DNA of 64,000 nt from Acridotheres tristis. Taxonomy: Eukaryota; Chordata; Aves; Passeriformes; Sturnidae. Both the position numbers and the translations under genes were made by a program. The stretch is taken from the NCBI GenBank assembly GCA_037013685.1, contig CM072905.1, positions 6,149,491 through 6,213,490 of the forward strand, read 5' to 3'. Under the pieces are notes generated by a model. It saw only the letters and a list, made by a program, of their open reading frames with translations. It did not search any database and was not told where the DNA came from. This document shows positions 25,593 to 37,100 of this stretch, piece after piece. Position 1 is the first letter of the stretch. The number at the start of each line of letters is the position of its first letter.

Positions 25593-26105
25593 CCCAGAGG
25601 GCACTGGGACACTCCCAGTTCCCATCCCGCTGTGATGGGGATGCCCAGAGGGCACTGGGACACTCCCAGTTCCCATCCCGCTGTGATGGGGATGCCCAGA
25701 GGGCACTGGGACATCCCCAGTTCCCATCCCGCTGTGATGGGGATGCCCAGAGGGCACTGGGACATCCCCAGTTCCCATCCCGCTGTGATGGGGATGCCCA
25801 GAGGGCACTGGGACACTCCCAGTTCCCATCCCGCTGTGATGGGGATGCCCAGAGGGCACTGGGACACTCCCAGTTCCCGTCCCGCTGTGATGGGGATGCC
25901 CAGAGGGCACTGGGACATCCCCAGTTCCCATCCCGCTGTGATGGGGATGCCCAGAGGGCACTGGGACATCCCCAGTTCCCATCCCCCTGTGATGAGGATG
26001 CCCAGAGGGCACTGGCACATCCCCAGTTCCCATCCCGCTGTGATGGGGATGCCCAGAGGGCACTGGCACATCCCCAGTTCCCATCCCGCTGTGATGGGGA
26101 TGCCC
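25593..26105. repeat. 51-bp minisatellite, ten copies
   Basis: Ten head-to-tail copies occur with a period of exactly 51 bp; a unit begins CCCAGAGGGCACTGGGACA and ends TGTGATGGGGATG. Copies are nearly identical. The main variable site is ACTCCC versus ATCCCC, with a further GGGAC to GGCAC change in the last two. Copy 6 has CCCGTCC and copy 8 has CCCCTGTGATGAGG. Because 51 is divisible by three, long open frames run through it on both strands (for example plus 25515-26330 and minus 25184-26230), but their repetitive peptides are artefacts of the repeat. It is intergenic. Confidence 0.95.
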
Positions 26106-29100
26106 GGTTGGTGCACACCTTGCAGGTGGCCCGAGCCAGCTCGTATCCAAATTGTGGTTGAACATCGAACCGGTTTCCTGGAGATCGTGACATCCTCAGC
26201 AGAGCTGGGCGAGCGCACCGGCCCCGGCACTGGCCCCGGCTGTCACAGCCGAGCCCGCATCCCGCGGAGCCGCTGTCACGGCAGCCTCGGGGCTGCTGAG
26301 ATGCACCAATTCCAAGGAATCTTGTGCTGAGCCGCAGCTGTGCCGAGCATCGCCCCGGGGACCGCCTGTCACTCACTGCCACGTCCCCAGCGCTCCCTCC
26401 CAGCCCCAAAAGCCTCATCCCAAAGGGATGTGCAGCCCCATTTCTGCATTTCTAAACACCTATTGATTGCTCCTTTATACTCTTCACCCCGTATCGATCC
26501 ACTTGAGCTTCTGTGGCTCAAACTAAATTAGCTGTCGTTAATCCAGGGATAATTGCAAGCCAGCCCAGCTCTGCCTGTCCCAGATTCATGGGTGTCAGGG
26601 ACGGGGAGGAGAGTGCTCGGTCACACAGGGACATTCAGGTTTCTCCTCCGTGGGTAAAAACCCCAAACAAGCCAGCAGGCATCAGGCCAGAGGCACCAGG
26701 GAAGTTGCCTCGGGACATCCATGCTGCAGCCAGAAACCTGGCTCCTGTGCCTGGGAGCTGCTATTCCAGCAGGGGATTTGGCCCCAAAATCTGGGCATTG
26801 CCTCCCAGCTCCAGATTTCCCCAAACCTCAGGATTCCTGATGTGGGTTTTAGTCTCAGGTGATACCATGAAATAGTGAAATAGTGCTGCCTGCTCCTGCC
26901 AGGCTGCAGGACACAAGGAGTTAATGCCAAATTCCACCCGGCCATGGGGAAAGGAGCAGCCTCAGCCCTCCTGGAGTCTTGGATAAAACCCCAGGTGGAA
27001 AGCAGAGCCTGTTCCCCTTTGATTAGCAGCCCAGGCTCCCTGGCAGCCCTCTGCATCCCTCTAATTTAGCAGCTCACAAAGGGCCGAAGGCATTGGAGAT
27101 GCCACTGTCACCTCACCTGCAGTGACAGCCTGGCACAGCACCTGGGGACATCCCCATGCTGGTGGCAAGGCCATCCCTCCACTGCAGCTCTGATTCCTTC
27201 TGATTCCTCACCCCCAAAACTGCCCTCCCACCCAGGCACCCACAAACCTGCACCTTCCTCCCTGGACATCCTCCTCTGCCCTTCTCTAAAGCCTCCAAAA
27301 TAAACATTTAATTTTGATTTAATGCAACAGTTAGCACAGTCAGTAAATACCAAAACTATATTAAAGGAGGATTAATGGCCATGTGCACCCCTGGCCTGGC
27401 CTGCAATGACCAAGTGTCCATTGCATAACCCTTCACTGGGTGCCAATGGCCTCCTGCTGTGCCACAGGGCCCTCAGCCATCCCTCCCCACCTCTCCATGC
27501 CTTCCCAGCTGTGGCCAAGGCTGGCAGGCCCTTGAGAAACAGCTGGGATTGCTGCAGCTGCCAGGCAGGAATGGGAGACGTCCAAGTGGTAAACTGGTTC
27601 TAAGCATTGGCCTGTGGGTGCAGAGCCTGTTCAGAGCAGCTGAGCACTACATGGGATGATGGTCCCCAAAATACCTTGGCCAGTGCACCTGGCAAAGGCA
27701 GCCAGCCTGGGGAGAGCTGTGAGTTCCTGGAGCACACAGGGGCCCTGGGAGTAGCCAGGCAGGGCACATGCTCCAGGGCCATGCAGAGGGGATGCAGGGT
27801 TTGGATAGAAATGGCCAGGACAGGCTTTTGTGGGAGGGGAACTGAGGCAGCAGCTGAGTGACAGGGGACACTCCCCAGAGTCCCCACAGCACAGCCTGGC
27901 TGTGTCCCCTTGGTCCCTGGCACCAATCTGCATAGGAAGTCAGTTTAAAAAGAAAGAAGCACGTTTTGAGCAAGTGTTAGCCAGGCTCAGCTGCAAATTC
28001 ACTTGTCAGGAATATTGGAATTACTTGGAGCTGGATGGAGTGAACATCTGTGCAAGGCAAATGCTGGGGCAGGGAGGGGTAGCAGGAGCTGCTGAGCCCC
28101 CCAGCCCTCTCCACTGTTTGCAGATGCTCCATGGGATGCCAGGGAGGGTTGGTGCAACCCAGCATGTACCCCCACCCACATCCTGCTGCAAGGGGACCCC
28201 AGCAAGCACCCCAAATTACCCAGGAGAGGAGGCTGGAACTCACCCTGGCAGCTTGCTGGCTGCAAATTCCCTCTGGGCGAACACTGGAGTAACAGGATTG
28301 CCTTTGGAGGGACTCCTCATACCAGCCCCACATCTCCTGCCCCCCTGCACCTGCCTGTCATAGGTTCCCTTAATATTTTGGGGCATTATGGAGCTTTTCC
28401 ATCCCTTTCAGAGCAACCACTGATCAGCACTTCCAAGCCTCCTCCTGCAGCCGCCCCCAGCTACCAAAACCTGTCTGTTCATGCCCAAAATAACCCTCAG
28501 GCAGGAGCTAACCATCCACTGAGGCATAAGCAGATCAGTGCTCAGGTGCTGACTATTTGGCCACCCAAGTGTGGGACAATGGGTGCTCACGTGTGAATTA
28601 GCCATGTGCCCAGGTTAAGAAACCTCATTATTTTGCCCAAAGTACCTTCTCAAAGGCTGGATTGCCCAAATTGCACCCCCACGTGTGTTTTGGTACTGAC
28701 ACTGCAGCAGGAGGAAGGCTTGGGACACTCTTCTCCATCCCCCACAACAAACAGCCTTCAAAGCCCATTTCCCATTGATGTCACATCAATGCCACAGGAG
28801 ATAAAAGCTGAGAGATCCAGAACCAGTGCTGGGTTTTCCAGGGAATATTAATTAGAGGGAAAGCCTCATTAGCACAGCAAGGGTGGCTGCTTACACTGCC
28901 TCCCCCTCACCCCGTGTGTCCCAGACCCCCCAAAGGGGCATGGTGGGTGTCAGGCCCCCATCTGCCTTGGTGGTCTGAGCAATGGGGTGCCCTGCACATC
29001 CCCCAATGTCAGTGTGAAATGTTAAAGGTGTTTTTTATTAAAAAGACACCAAGACACTGTTTCTCCCCACCCATGGCTGCTGGGGCTCCCAGGTGAGCCC

Positions 29101-30782
29101 TGGGCAGGAGGAAGTCCCCCCGTGCCATCTGCAGCAGCCTGATGGCAAACCCAAGTGTTTGTGGGGAAAAGGCAGCACATCAGTTATCTGATGTGCTTTT
29201 GGAGAGCTTTTTTGACAGCTCTGCAGCTGGAGAGGAGCAGGGTGAGTGCAGGATGCTGCCTCCAGCCACCCTGAGGCTCTGCACTAGTGAAGAATTCCTC
29301 TGCATCTGCCACCAAAGGGAAAATAGACACTGTGAAGTGGCACAGGACCCCTGAACCCAGAGACCCCACTCCATCATCCTCCTGAGAGCCTGGGCAGCAC
29401 CCACCAGCCCTGTCTCCTGGTAACTGCCCCAGAAAACAACCCTTGCAGCAAAACAGCATTTGCCATGAAATTGGAGGGTTGGTGACAGGAAAGGACAGGA
29501 AGCACCACTGGGAGGGTTTAACACAGTAACCACCAGTGAGGAGCAGCACCCCTGGGTGCCTCAGCCCCAAGCCTGGCCAAGGGATACCAAGGGGTCCAGA
29601 AGGGGAGCTGCAGCAGGACTCAAGCAAAGCCACCTCCTAGTAAGGCCATAAAGCCCAGGAGTGGCTCCAGGAACAGGCAGAGTATGGGAAGCACAGGACA
29701 GGGCCAGCAGCACCCAGGGACAGCAGCAAGGCAAAGGCACCTGGAGGACAGAGGTGCCACAACAACAGTTATTCATCACGAAGAATTTCTCATTCTTTTT
29801 TATTTTGTTTTACTGAGAGGTGAAGCCAATTCGTCCTGACAGAGGTTCACAGCACAGCTCTGCCTGGAGGCTGCTCACAGAGACACCAACAAGCGACACA
29901 GGATGGGAGGAAAGCACTCTGTGTCTGTGCCACAAGGGGCTGGAGAGCACCAAAATGGGCTCAGCAAGCACTCCAGCCACCTCGGGGACAGCTGCCACTC
30001 TGGCATCTCTGTGGGCTTCCCCACAGACACTCAGCACCAGCCCTGCTCTCTGAAGATGCTCTCCCAGCAGATACAAACCAATTCACTCTGAGCACTTCTG
30101 AGGATGGTGTCAAATCAATCCCCACAGCAGAGATGCCAAGTTAAAAAAAAAAAAAAAAGGCAAAAATCCCAGAAGAAAGTAGGCAGACATCTGCCAAACC
30201 AGCAATTTCCAGCTGGATTTCCAGAAACACTCCAGGCTTTTAAAACCAAGAGAGGAGAGAAAACAAAACCCTTCTCTTCCACAAGCATAGAAAGCACTCA
30301 GATGAAGTGCAAAATTCCAAATTGACTTCAAAGGCATTTCTCCTGGCTAGCTACCCCCAAATCCTGGCACAACCCACTAGAAAGCCAGTGGGCAGTGCCA
30401 TTTTGCTGCCAGATGACAGCAGCCAGGCAGTTGGGGTGTGAGGTGCCGTGCTGGGGGAGCCCAGGGTGTCAGAGGGATGCTGAAAACCTGGTACTCACCC
30501 ATTTGGAAGCAGGGAGGACAAGGAGGGAAGGAGGGGCAGAAAGGGAGAATAAACTTTACATCAGTTGTAATCAGCAGGTTTTTTCCATGCACTATATATT
30601 GTTAATGTATGTTACAATCTCCTCTGCAACAGAAAAATACCACAGCTGCTGGAGCCAGGAACACTTTTAAGAGCACTTCACTCCCAAGTCATCCAGGTGC
30701 TTTTGACAGTGTTTATCCTGGGTTGCTATAGGAACCCTAACAGTTTTCCCATCTGACTTCTCCATTAGCACTGGGATTTATA

Positions 30783-30788
30783 TTTAAT
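30783..30788 (-). terminator. SPATA20: possible SPATA20 poly(A) signal (ATTAAA)
   Basis: The first plausible hexamer downstream of the SPATA20 stop is ATTAAA, about 315 bases into the 3' UTR. A canonical AATAAA occurs only much further on, near 29798. The choice between them cannot be made from sequence. Confidence 0.4.
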
Positions 30789-31101
30789 TTGTTTTCCTTT
30801 TCCTCAGCAAGAAGAGGTGAGAAGCAAGCGTTCATACAGGGCCAGGAGATGTTCCTCCATGGGTGTCTCCTGGCCATACCAAAAACACCACCCAGGACCA
30901 CAGTCAGTGGTGCTGGGACGCTGCTGGAGGAACAGTGCAAGCAGACCCCAACGAGCTGCAGGTGAGGAAGGGCACAGCCCCACTGCACTGCTAGGAACCA
31001 TCTGGGATGGTGCTCAGGGTGGCTCTGTTGTGGGGTTCTCCCACGTTCCCATGCCAGTCTGTCCCCCTCGTGCCTTCCTGCAGGCAGCAGGACTGAGGGG
31101 C

Positions 31102-34100
31102 TCACGGGCCGAGCATCCCACGCAGCTCCTGGACAGAGGTGACAGGCAGGGAGCAGGTGAAGTTGCTGCAGATGTAGGCAGTGGCTTTCCCGTCCTTCCT
31201 CTCCAGGGATGCAAGGAAAGGCAGCTGGCTGTAGAGGAACCCAGCGCTGTCGCCATCTGCCACCATCAGCACCTGCCCAGAGAAGGAGCTGTGAGAGCCA
31301 GAGAGCACAGCCAGCACCAGCCAGCTGCTCCTTCCTGCCCCACCGACATGCTGAGGGCTGGCAGCGTCCCCACACACTCCCCCAAAATGGGGAGGGGATG
31401 GGGAGCTGAAAGAACCCACTCCAGCCCTCCACAGGGTCCCACAGTGGCCACACTCATAAAATGCTTCTTGCATGACGGAGATGTGGCAGCTTTGCCTCCC
31501 TTAACCACACCAGACACTCAGCAGCCAGGATGAAGCACAGGGATCAGCACAGCCCAGCCTAGCCAGCTCTTTGGGGACATCTGCCCAGCCCAGGAACAGC
31601 CCCAGAAACAGCTGCAGCATTGCCCCATCCCACCTGCAGCCCAGTTCCTCCTTCCTTCCCCACGCTTCCCAGTAAAACTGCAATAAGCAGTGGGTCAGGG
31701 CCTCTCCTGGCTGACACAGCAGCACCAGTCAGAGGTGACGACTGGGCTGCCAGGATAATTAGCTTTTCTGAAAGAGAAAATGTTTGTTAAAGCCTTAGGG
31801 CTTGCTGGCTAATCAGGAGAAAGGCCAGGAGCTGGCAGCGAGCCTCATGCTGACACACATGCAAAGGGTGAGCAAAAGGCTGTCCTTTCCCAAGGCACAG
31901 AGGGAACATCCTGCTCCTGGAGCACACAGCTCTCCCCTGCCCACCCCAGTCCCTGCCCTGCATGTGTCTGCTGAGCATGGACACACTCCCAACATGTCCC
32001 TGCTACTCATGCCAATGCCACCAAGGGATGGTGACACCAAATGCTGCCTCTCACCTGGCACGCAGCATCCTCTACACCAGGGCCAGCAGAAGACTCAGCA
32101 CGGGCATCCATAGACACTCACACAGCCTCACTCATGCCTGGCAGGGGCTGCCCACACCCTTGTGTCCCTACGGGGTCCCCAAGTGCCTGCCCTGGATAGT
32201 TGCTGCTGCAGTCCTGTCCTATCCCCCATCACCCCATATCTGCTTGACCCAGCTCTGGCTCAGTTTGTCTCCCTGCCTGCCTCCTGCTCCCCCCCAATCT
32301 CCTCCCCCTTCGCCTTTGTCTGGAATTAATTCCAGGAGTGATTAATTACCAATTCATGTCCAATCTGAAATTCATTATTCATTTTTCTCACAAGCTCCCC
32401 AAGGTCCTCTCACGGGGCCAGGATGAAGGCGAGCAGCAGGCGAGCGCTCTGCAGCCGAGGAGATAATGGGATCCTTCATAATTACCCTAAAGACCATTAA
32501 CGGGGCAGGGATCCATACCAGGAGCTGGGATCCAAACCTCCCTGCCCCCAGCACCAGGACACCCACAGGAACAGCTACCAGCATCACCCCTACTTGCATC
32601 CCCACAGAGCTGCCTGCAGCAAAGGGCTACTCCAGACCCAGGGTCCATTTAAAATCACGACCTCAATGCAATTTTATCATCAGCATCTCGTTACAGCAAG
32701 GATTTCACGCTGAGGTTTGTAAGGAATTAATTACTGGAACGACCTAATTAATTGTGTTCCTGCACGCAAGCCTGGCCCCCAGCACCCTGAGGGCACAAAG
32801 GGAGTGGAGGAGCAGGGGACACAGGTAAAGGCAATTCCCAAATCAGCCATGTCCCTGGAGCAGGTGACCCAGGGCTGCTCTGCTTAGGGGAGCTTCCCGA
32901 GGCAGGGAAGGAGATCTGAGGAGCAGCTGGAGGGGGATGGAGGCACAGCATGGAAAGAGGTTTGGCCGTTCAGAGGCAGTGGGCTGCTCCCAAAGGTAGC
33001 AGCAGGATTCTCCCCCCTTCCTCCCAATATCTCTGTAAGGTGAGGAGCCATTGCCAGAGATCATGCTCCTACCACTGCTGCACACTCATGAAGAGGAGAT
33101 TTGTGTCCACAGGGCTATGCTCTTCTAGGGAAGAGCTTTTCCCTCCTGCCACAATTCTTCCAGGAAATAGGCTCAAGATGGAACAGCTTCAGCTCCATCC
33201 CATCATGGCAACATGAGGAGCACACAAAGGGCAAAGAGAGCTAGACTTCTACCCTACCTGCTGCCAGCCTCCAGGTGCAGCCTCTCACATGCCCCTTGAA
33301 GCACAGGGCCCCTGCAAGCAGCCCTGCCACGATCATGGCTTCACTTCCCCATGGAAATATCCATCCAGAATACCCAGCCCTCATCTTCCTCCCTTCCCCA
33401 AGGAATGCAAAAGCTTGGGGGAGACAGATCCTCCCTGGGGAAGGAGCATCCCACCAGCCAGGATTGCTACCAGCTTTGCAGGAGGGAGCCAGACTGCAGG
33501 GCAGAAGAGGACATGGTCGTTTTATTTGGTCTGCTCAAGACCCCAAAACTGCCAGTGTGGGCTCAGGGGACCAAGGGCTGAACCAGCTGTGGGCAGAGGG
33601 TTATTAACAGTGGTACTGGGCTGTTCCTGCTAACTGGGTCACCCAGGGCAATCCTTCAAAGGGACAGAGGATGAGTGTGGGAAATAGAGGCCTCACACAG
33701 AAAAGGGACCTGCAGGAGGGTGCTGCTGGATGGTGATGGCAGAGGAAGGACAAAGAGCTGTGTGCCCCACTCGTGTCCCTGGGAATGTGTCCCTCCTTTG
33801 CTAGGCACACAGGCAGAGGGTCAGGGGCAACACCCCCGTGGGCTGTGCTGATGAAAGGACAGAGCAGGGGATCCTGTGCTGATGGCTCAGCCCCCCTCAG
33901 TTCATCCTAGCTGGGGTTACAGAGGCAAAGCATTGCTTTGGCCTCAGCTCCCCACATCCTGAGATTGAACATTCCAGTCCCTGGCAGCAGGACCCAATGA
34001 CCAGGGATAAATCCAATCCAAACACCCAGCCCCCTCACTCACAGCCCAGTCCTATTTCCCTCAGCTCCACAACTTTCATGAGGTCAAAGCCATCATCCCC

Positions 34101-37100
34101 AAGGCAGGGACACTGCCCACCAAAGCTGATGGGCACCAGCTGCTGTGCTGCCCTTTCCTGCCAGCTCCACATGCAGCCAACAACTCCAGCCCCTCTGTGG
34201 GATGCATGGATACATCTCAAAGTGGGGATGAGGACAAGCAGAGGCAGGCAGGAACCCCAGTACACTGCAACTGCCACTGAATGGGAGAAAAGCTTCGGGA
34301 AAAGCCAGCCTCTCCCAGCTGCTGGTACCCAGAACTGGAGTGAGGCACTGCCTCATCCCTTCCAAGGATGCAAGGGTGTCTCCAGGCAGCAGGTGACCCA
34401 GACAATAACTGGGTCTGCACAGGACATGACACATCCACACTGGGTATGACACATTCACACCAGAATGAAACGTTTCCCCTTGGGAAAACACCGGGCTCAG
34501 GCAGAGAGCAGTGTAAACAGCCAGCAGCAATAACAACCACTGCTGCAGCCACTTCTGGGCTGGGCTGCTCATGCTCTCATGTGCAGGGAGAGGGGTGCAG
34601 GGCTCAGCTGGGGCCCTGCTGCCTGTGCTTAGATATGAAAAGGACAGGATGCTTCCCAGAAGAGAGGCAGAACAGAGGAGGATGGTCCAACAGCTGCACT
34701 GGAGAAAGGATGAAGCACCAGCAGTGCAGGCAGAAGAGACCAGGGCAGGGCTGGCAGGGAACACCTCTACCTTGTTTGGGCTGAAGACAGAGCGGACACA
34801 GTGCAGCATCTCTTTGGTGTCTTCTCCTTGGGGGTCCCCACAGATGACAACCTGTCCAGGGTGGGTGGCAGGAGGGAGAAAAGAGAGCTGTGACTGCACC
34901 ACTGCCTACAGCAGGTCCTGCAGGGGACACTGAGCCCCAGCCCATACCTGTTTGAGGGTGTGATGGAACACAGCAGTGGCCCGGGCCATCTCTGGGAGGG
35001 TTATGGGGATCTTCTGCAGCCTCTCTGAGAAGGCAGCCAAGATCTTCCCAGCTTTTTCCACCCACTCCATATGACCAGAGTAACAAGCTGCTCGGAGCAG
35101 GTTTGTGACAGTGACAGAGTTAGGGGTGGGCTCTGCTCCATCTTGGTCTGCAAAGGACAACATCTGCCATCAGCCCAGAGCCTCACCACCATGTGCCATC
35201 AGCCCTGACCTCCCACACCACAATCCACAGAACACATGGCCAGGTCCCTGAGCTCACCATCCTTGAGACGCAGGAGCAGGGAGGGATCGCCAGCCTCAGT
35301 GGAGAAATAAGCAAAGCCTTTAGGGTCCCAGAAGAGCTTATCTTGCATGTGCTGGAGATGAAGGGCCCACTCCAGCCAGCCCTGCTCCAGCGAGGCTTCA
35401 TATAGGTCAAAGAGTGCCTGGATGACAAAGACATAGTCCTCCAGGAAGCCCTGGATGGGCACAGCACTGCAGTGGCAGATGGAAAGAAAATCAGAATCTC
35501 TAAACTGAGCAGGGCGGAAATGTTCTCCAACCCAGCATAGCCCTGCTTGCTGGTCTCTGCTGCCACCAAGGAGATGCCACCAAGCAAAGCAATGGCTGTG
35601 GCTATCACACAACTCAGCCTCAGGGCTCTGTATAGGAGGGGAAGGCAGGGGAAGACACTTGCCAGCATGAAAGATGAGGAATGGGAAAGGTTTTGACCTC
35701 AATTCCTTCTCACTGGCTGGGGGACACTAATCCTTCCTAAACTGCACTGGAGCTCTAGAGAAAACAAACAACCTCCCTCCCAGTCCTGCCTGGAAGAGGG
35801 GACAGGGACTGCTGGGGGTCTGGGCAGCAGGTCAAGTCTTGGACTCTGATACTCACCTCTGCTCCACTGAGTTGTCCTTGCCCCGGTAGCAGCTCCGCAG
35901 GAGCCTCCCACTGTCAGGGTCAAAAAGGTGTTTCCTCAGGAAGGCAGCTGCCTCTGCAGCCCTGCTCACATATCCCTGCTCAGCCAGGGCAGCCCCAGCC
36001 TGGGCAAAGCCTGAGATCATCAGCCCTGCAGAGGCAGAGACATCAGGACAGGTTAGGGGAGGCACATGGAAACGGTGAGAGGGTCACTGTCAGTCCTCTG
36101 AATGATGCTCAACATGAAGCTCATCCTCCCTGATGCCAGCAGGTCAGGTCTCAGCTCTTCTGCTCGGTTCCAATCACTAATGAAGTCATTCACTGCCACC
36201 AAAGAGATGGGCAGAGTACTGTAAGGCCAGCAAGAGCTGAGGCCTCACCTGTGGGCAGACAGAGGGCTCAAGACTATTCTAGTTTGCAGGATAACTCCAG
36301 CCCATGCCAGCTCCAGACCCAAGCACTCAGGAATTTACTGCTGGGAACAGAGCCTGCAGTTATTCCCTGAGGCAGGGCCCCCAGACAGACAGACACAGTG
36401 CTGTGACCCCTCACCCATGCAGCAGAGGGGATGGGCTCTGTGCCCACCAAGGGTCCTGGGTGCCCAACTCAGACCCTTCCCCACAGCCCAGCCAGAGGAG
36501 CTGGACTGAGCCAGGGGAAGAGTTTTGCTGCTCTCTGCTGGCAGCTGGGGAGGGAAATAAAGCCAGAACAGTATCCTGATGCTCCCAAGATGTAGGGCTG
36601 CTTCCACACAGCCCACGATCACAGTCCCTGATCCCAGCCTACCCCGTGCCTCTGTGGGAGCTCTCCAGCCCCAGCAGGACCTGTTGCCCTGGTGAGGGTC
36701 CAGCCAAGGTACGTGTTCCCAGAGCGGAGCAGTCTCTCACCATTCCATGCTGCCAGCATCTTGGTGTCCAGGTGTGGGCGTGGCCGCTGTGCCCGGGCTG
36801 AGGACAGTCTCTGTCGGCATTCCTGCAGCAGGGCACTCAGCCGGCCCGGCTCCAGCCCGAACCGGGCTGCTGTCAGCTCCAGGGAGCTGCGGGCAATGAG
36901 GACATTCTTCCCCTTCAGCTCCTGATGGGGGTCCTGAAGGGAGAGGGAGACACATTCCAGGAATGCCATGGGGCTTGGGAGGTGTTGGACTGAGTGTTTG
37001 GGGCTGCTCTGCCATCCCTACATGCCTATGGACGCAGGTCCTGCTGGCACCAGGCAAGTCTTTCCCCCGCCTCACCTTCATGGGGTCCACATTGCCAGCC

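Larger units (their letters stand above)
15331..30782. other. intergenic region between SPATA20 and CACNA1G
   Basis: No exon of a recognisable protein was found in this 15-kb gap on either strand. The left end (to about 16000) is still CpG-rich and carries a 451-codon plus-strand open frame (15030-16385) with low-complexity Gly/Pro/Arg content, judged a by-product of GC richness. Other contents are listed separately: a (GGA)n run, the CR1 fragment, a (CCCAT)n tract, the 51-bp minisatellite and candidate conserved blocks at 16820-17110, 21440-21720 and 23060-23340. A run of 16 A at about 30140-30156 is also present. Confidence 0.75.

Noticed and set aside
27830..28363. 177-codon plus-strand open frame in the intergenic region
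   Set aside because: The peptide has no family resemblance, and nothing around it suggests exons or a promoter.
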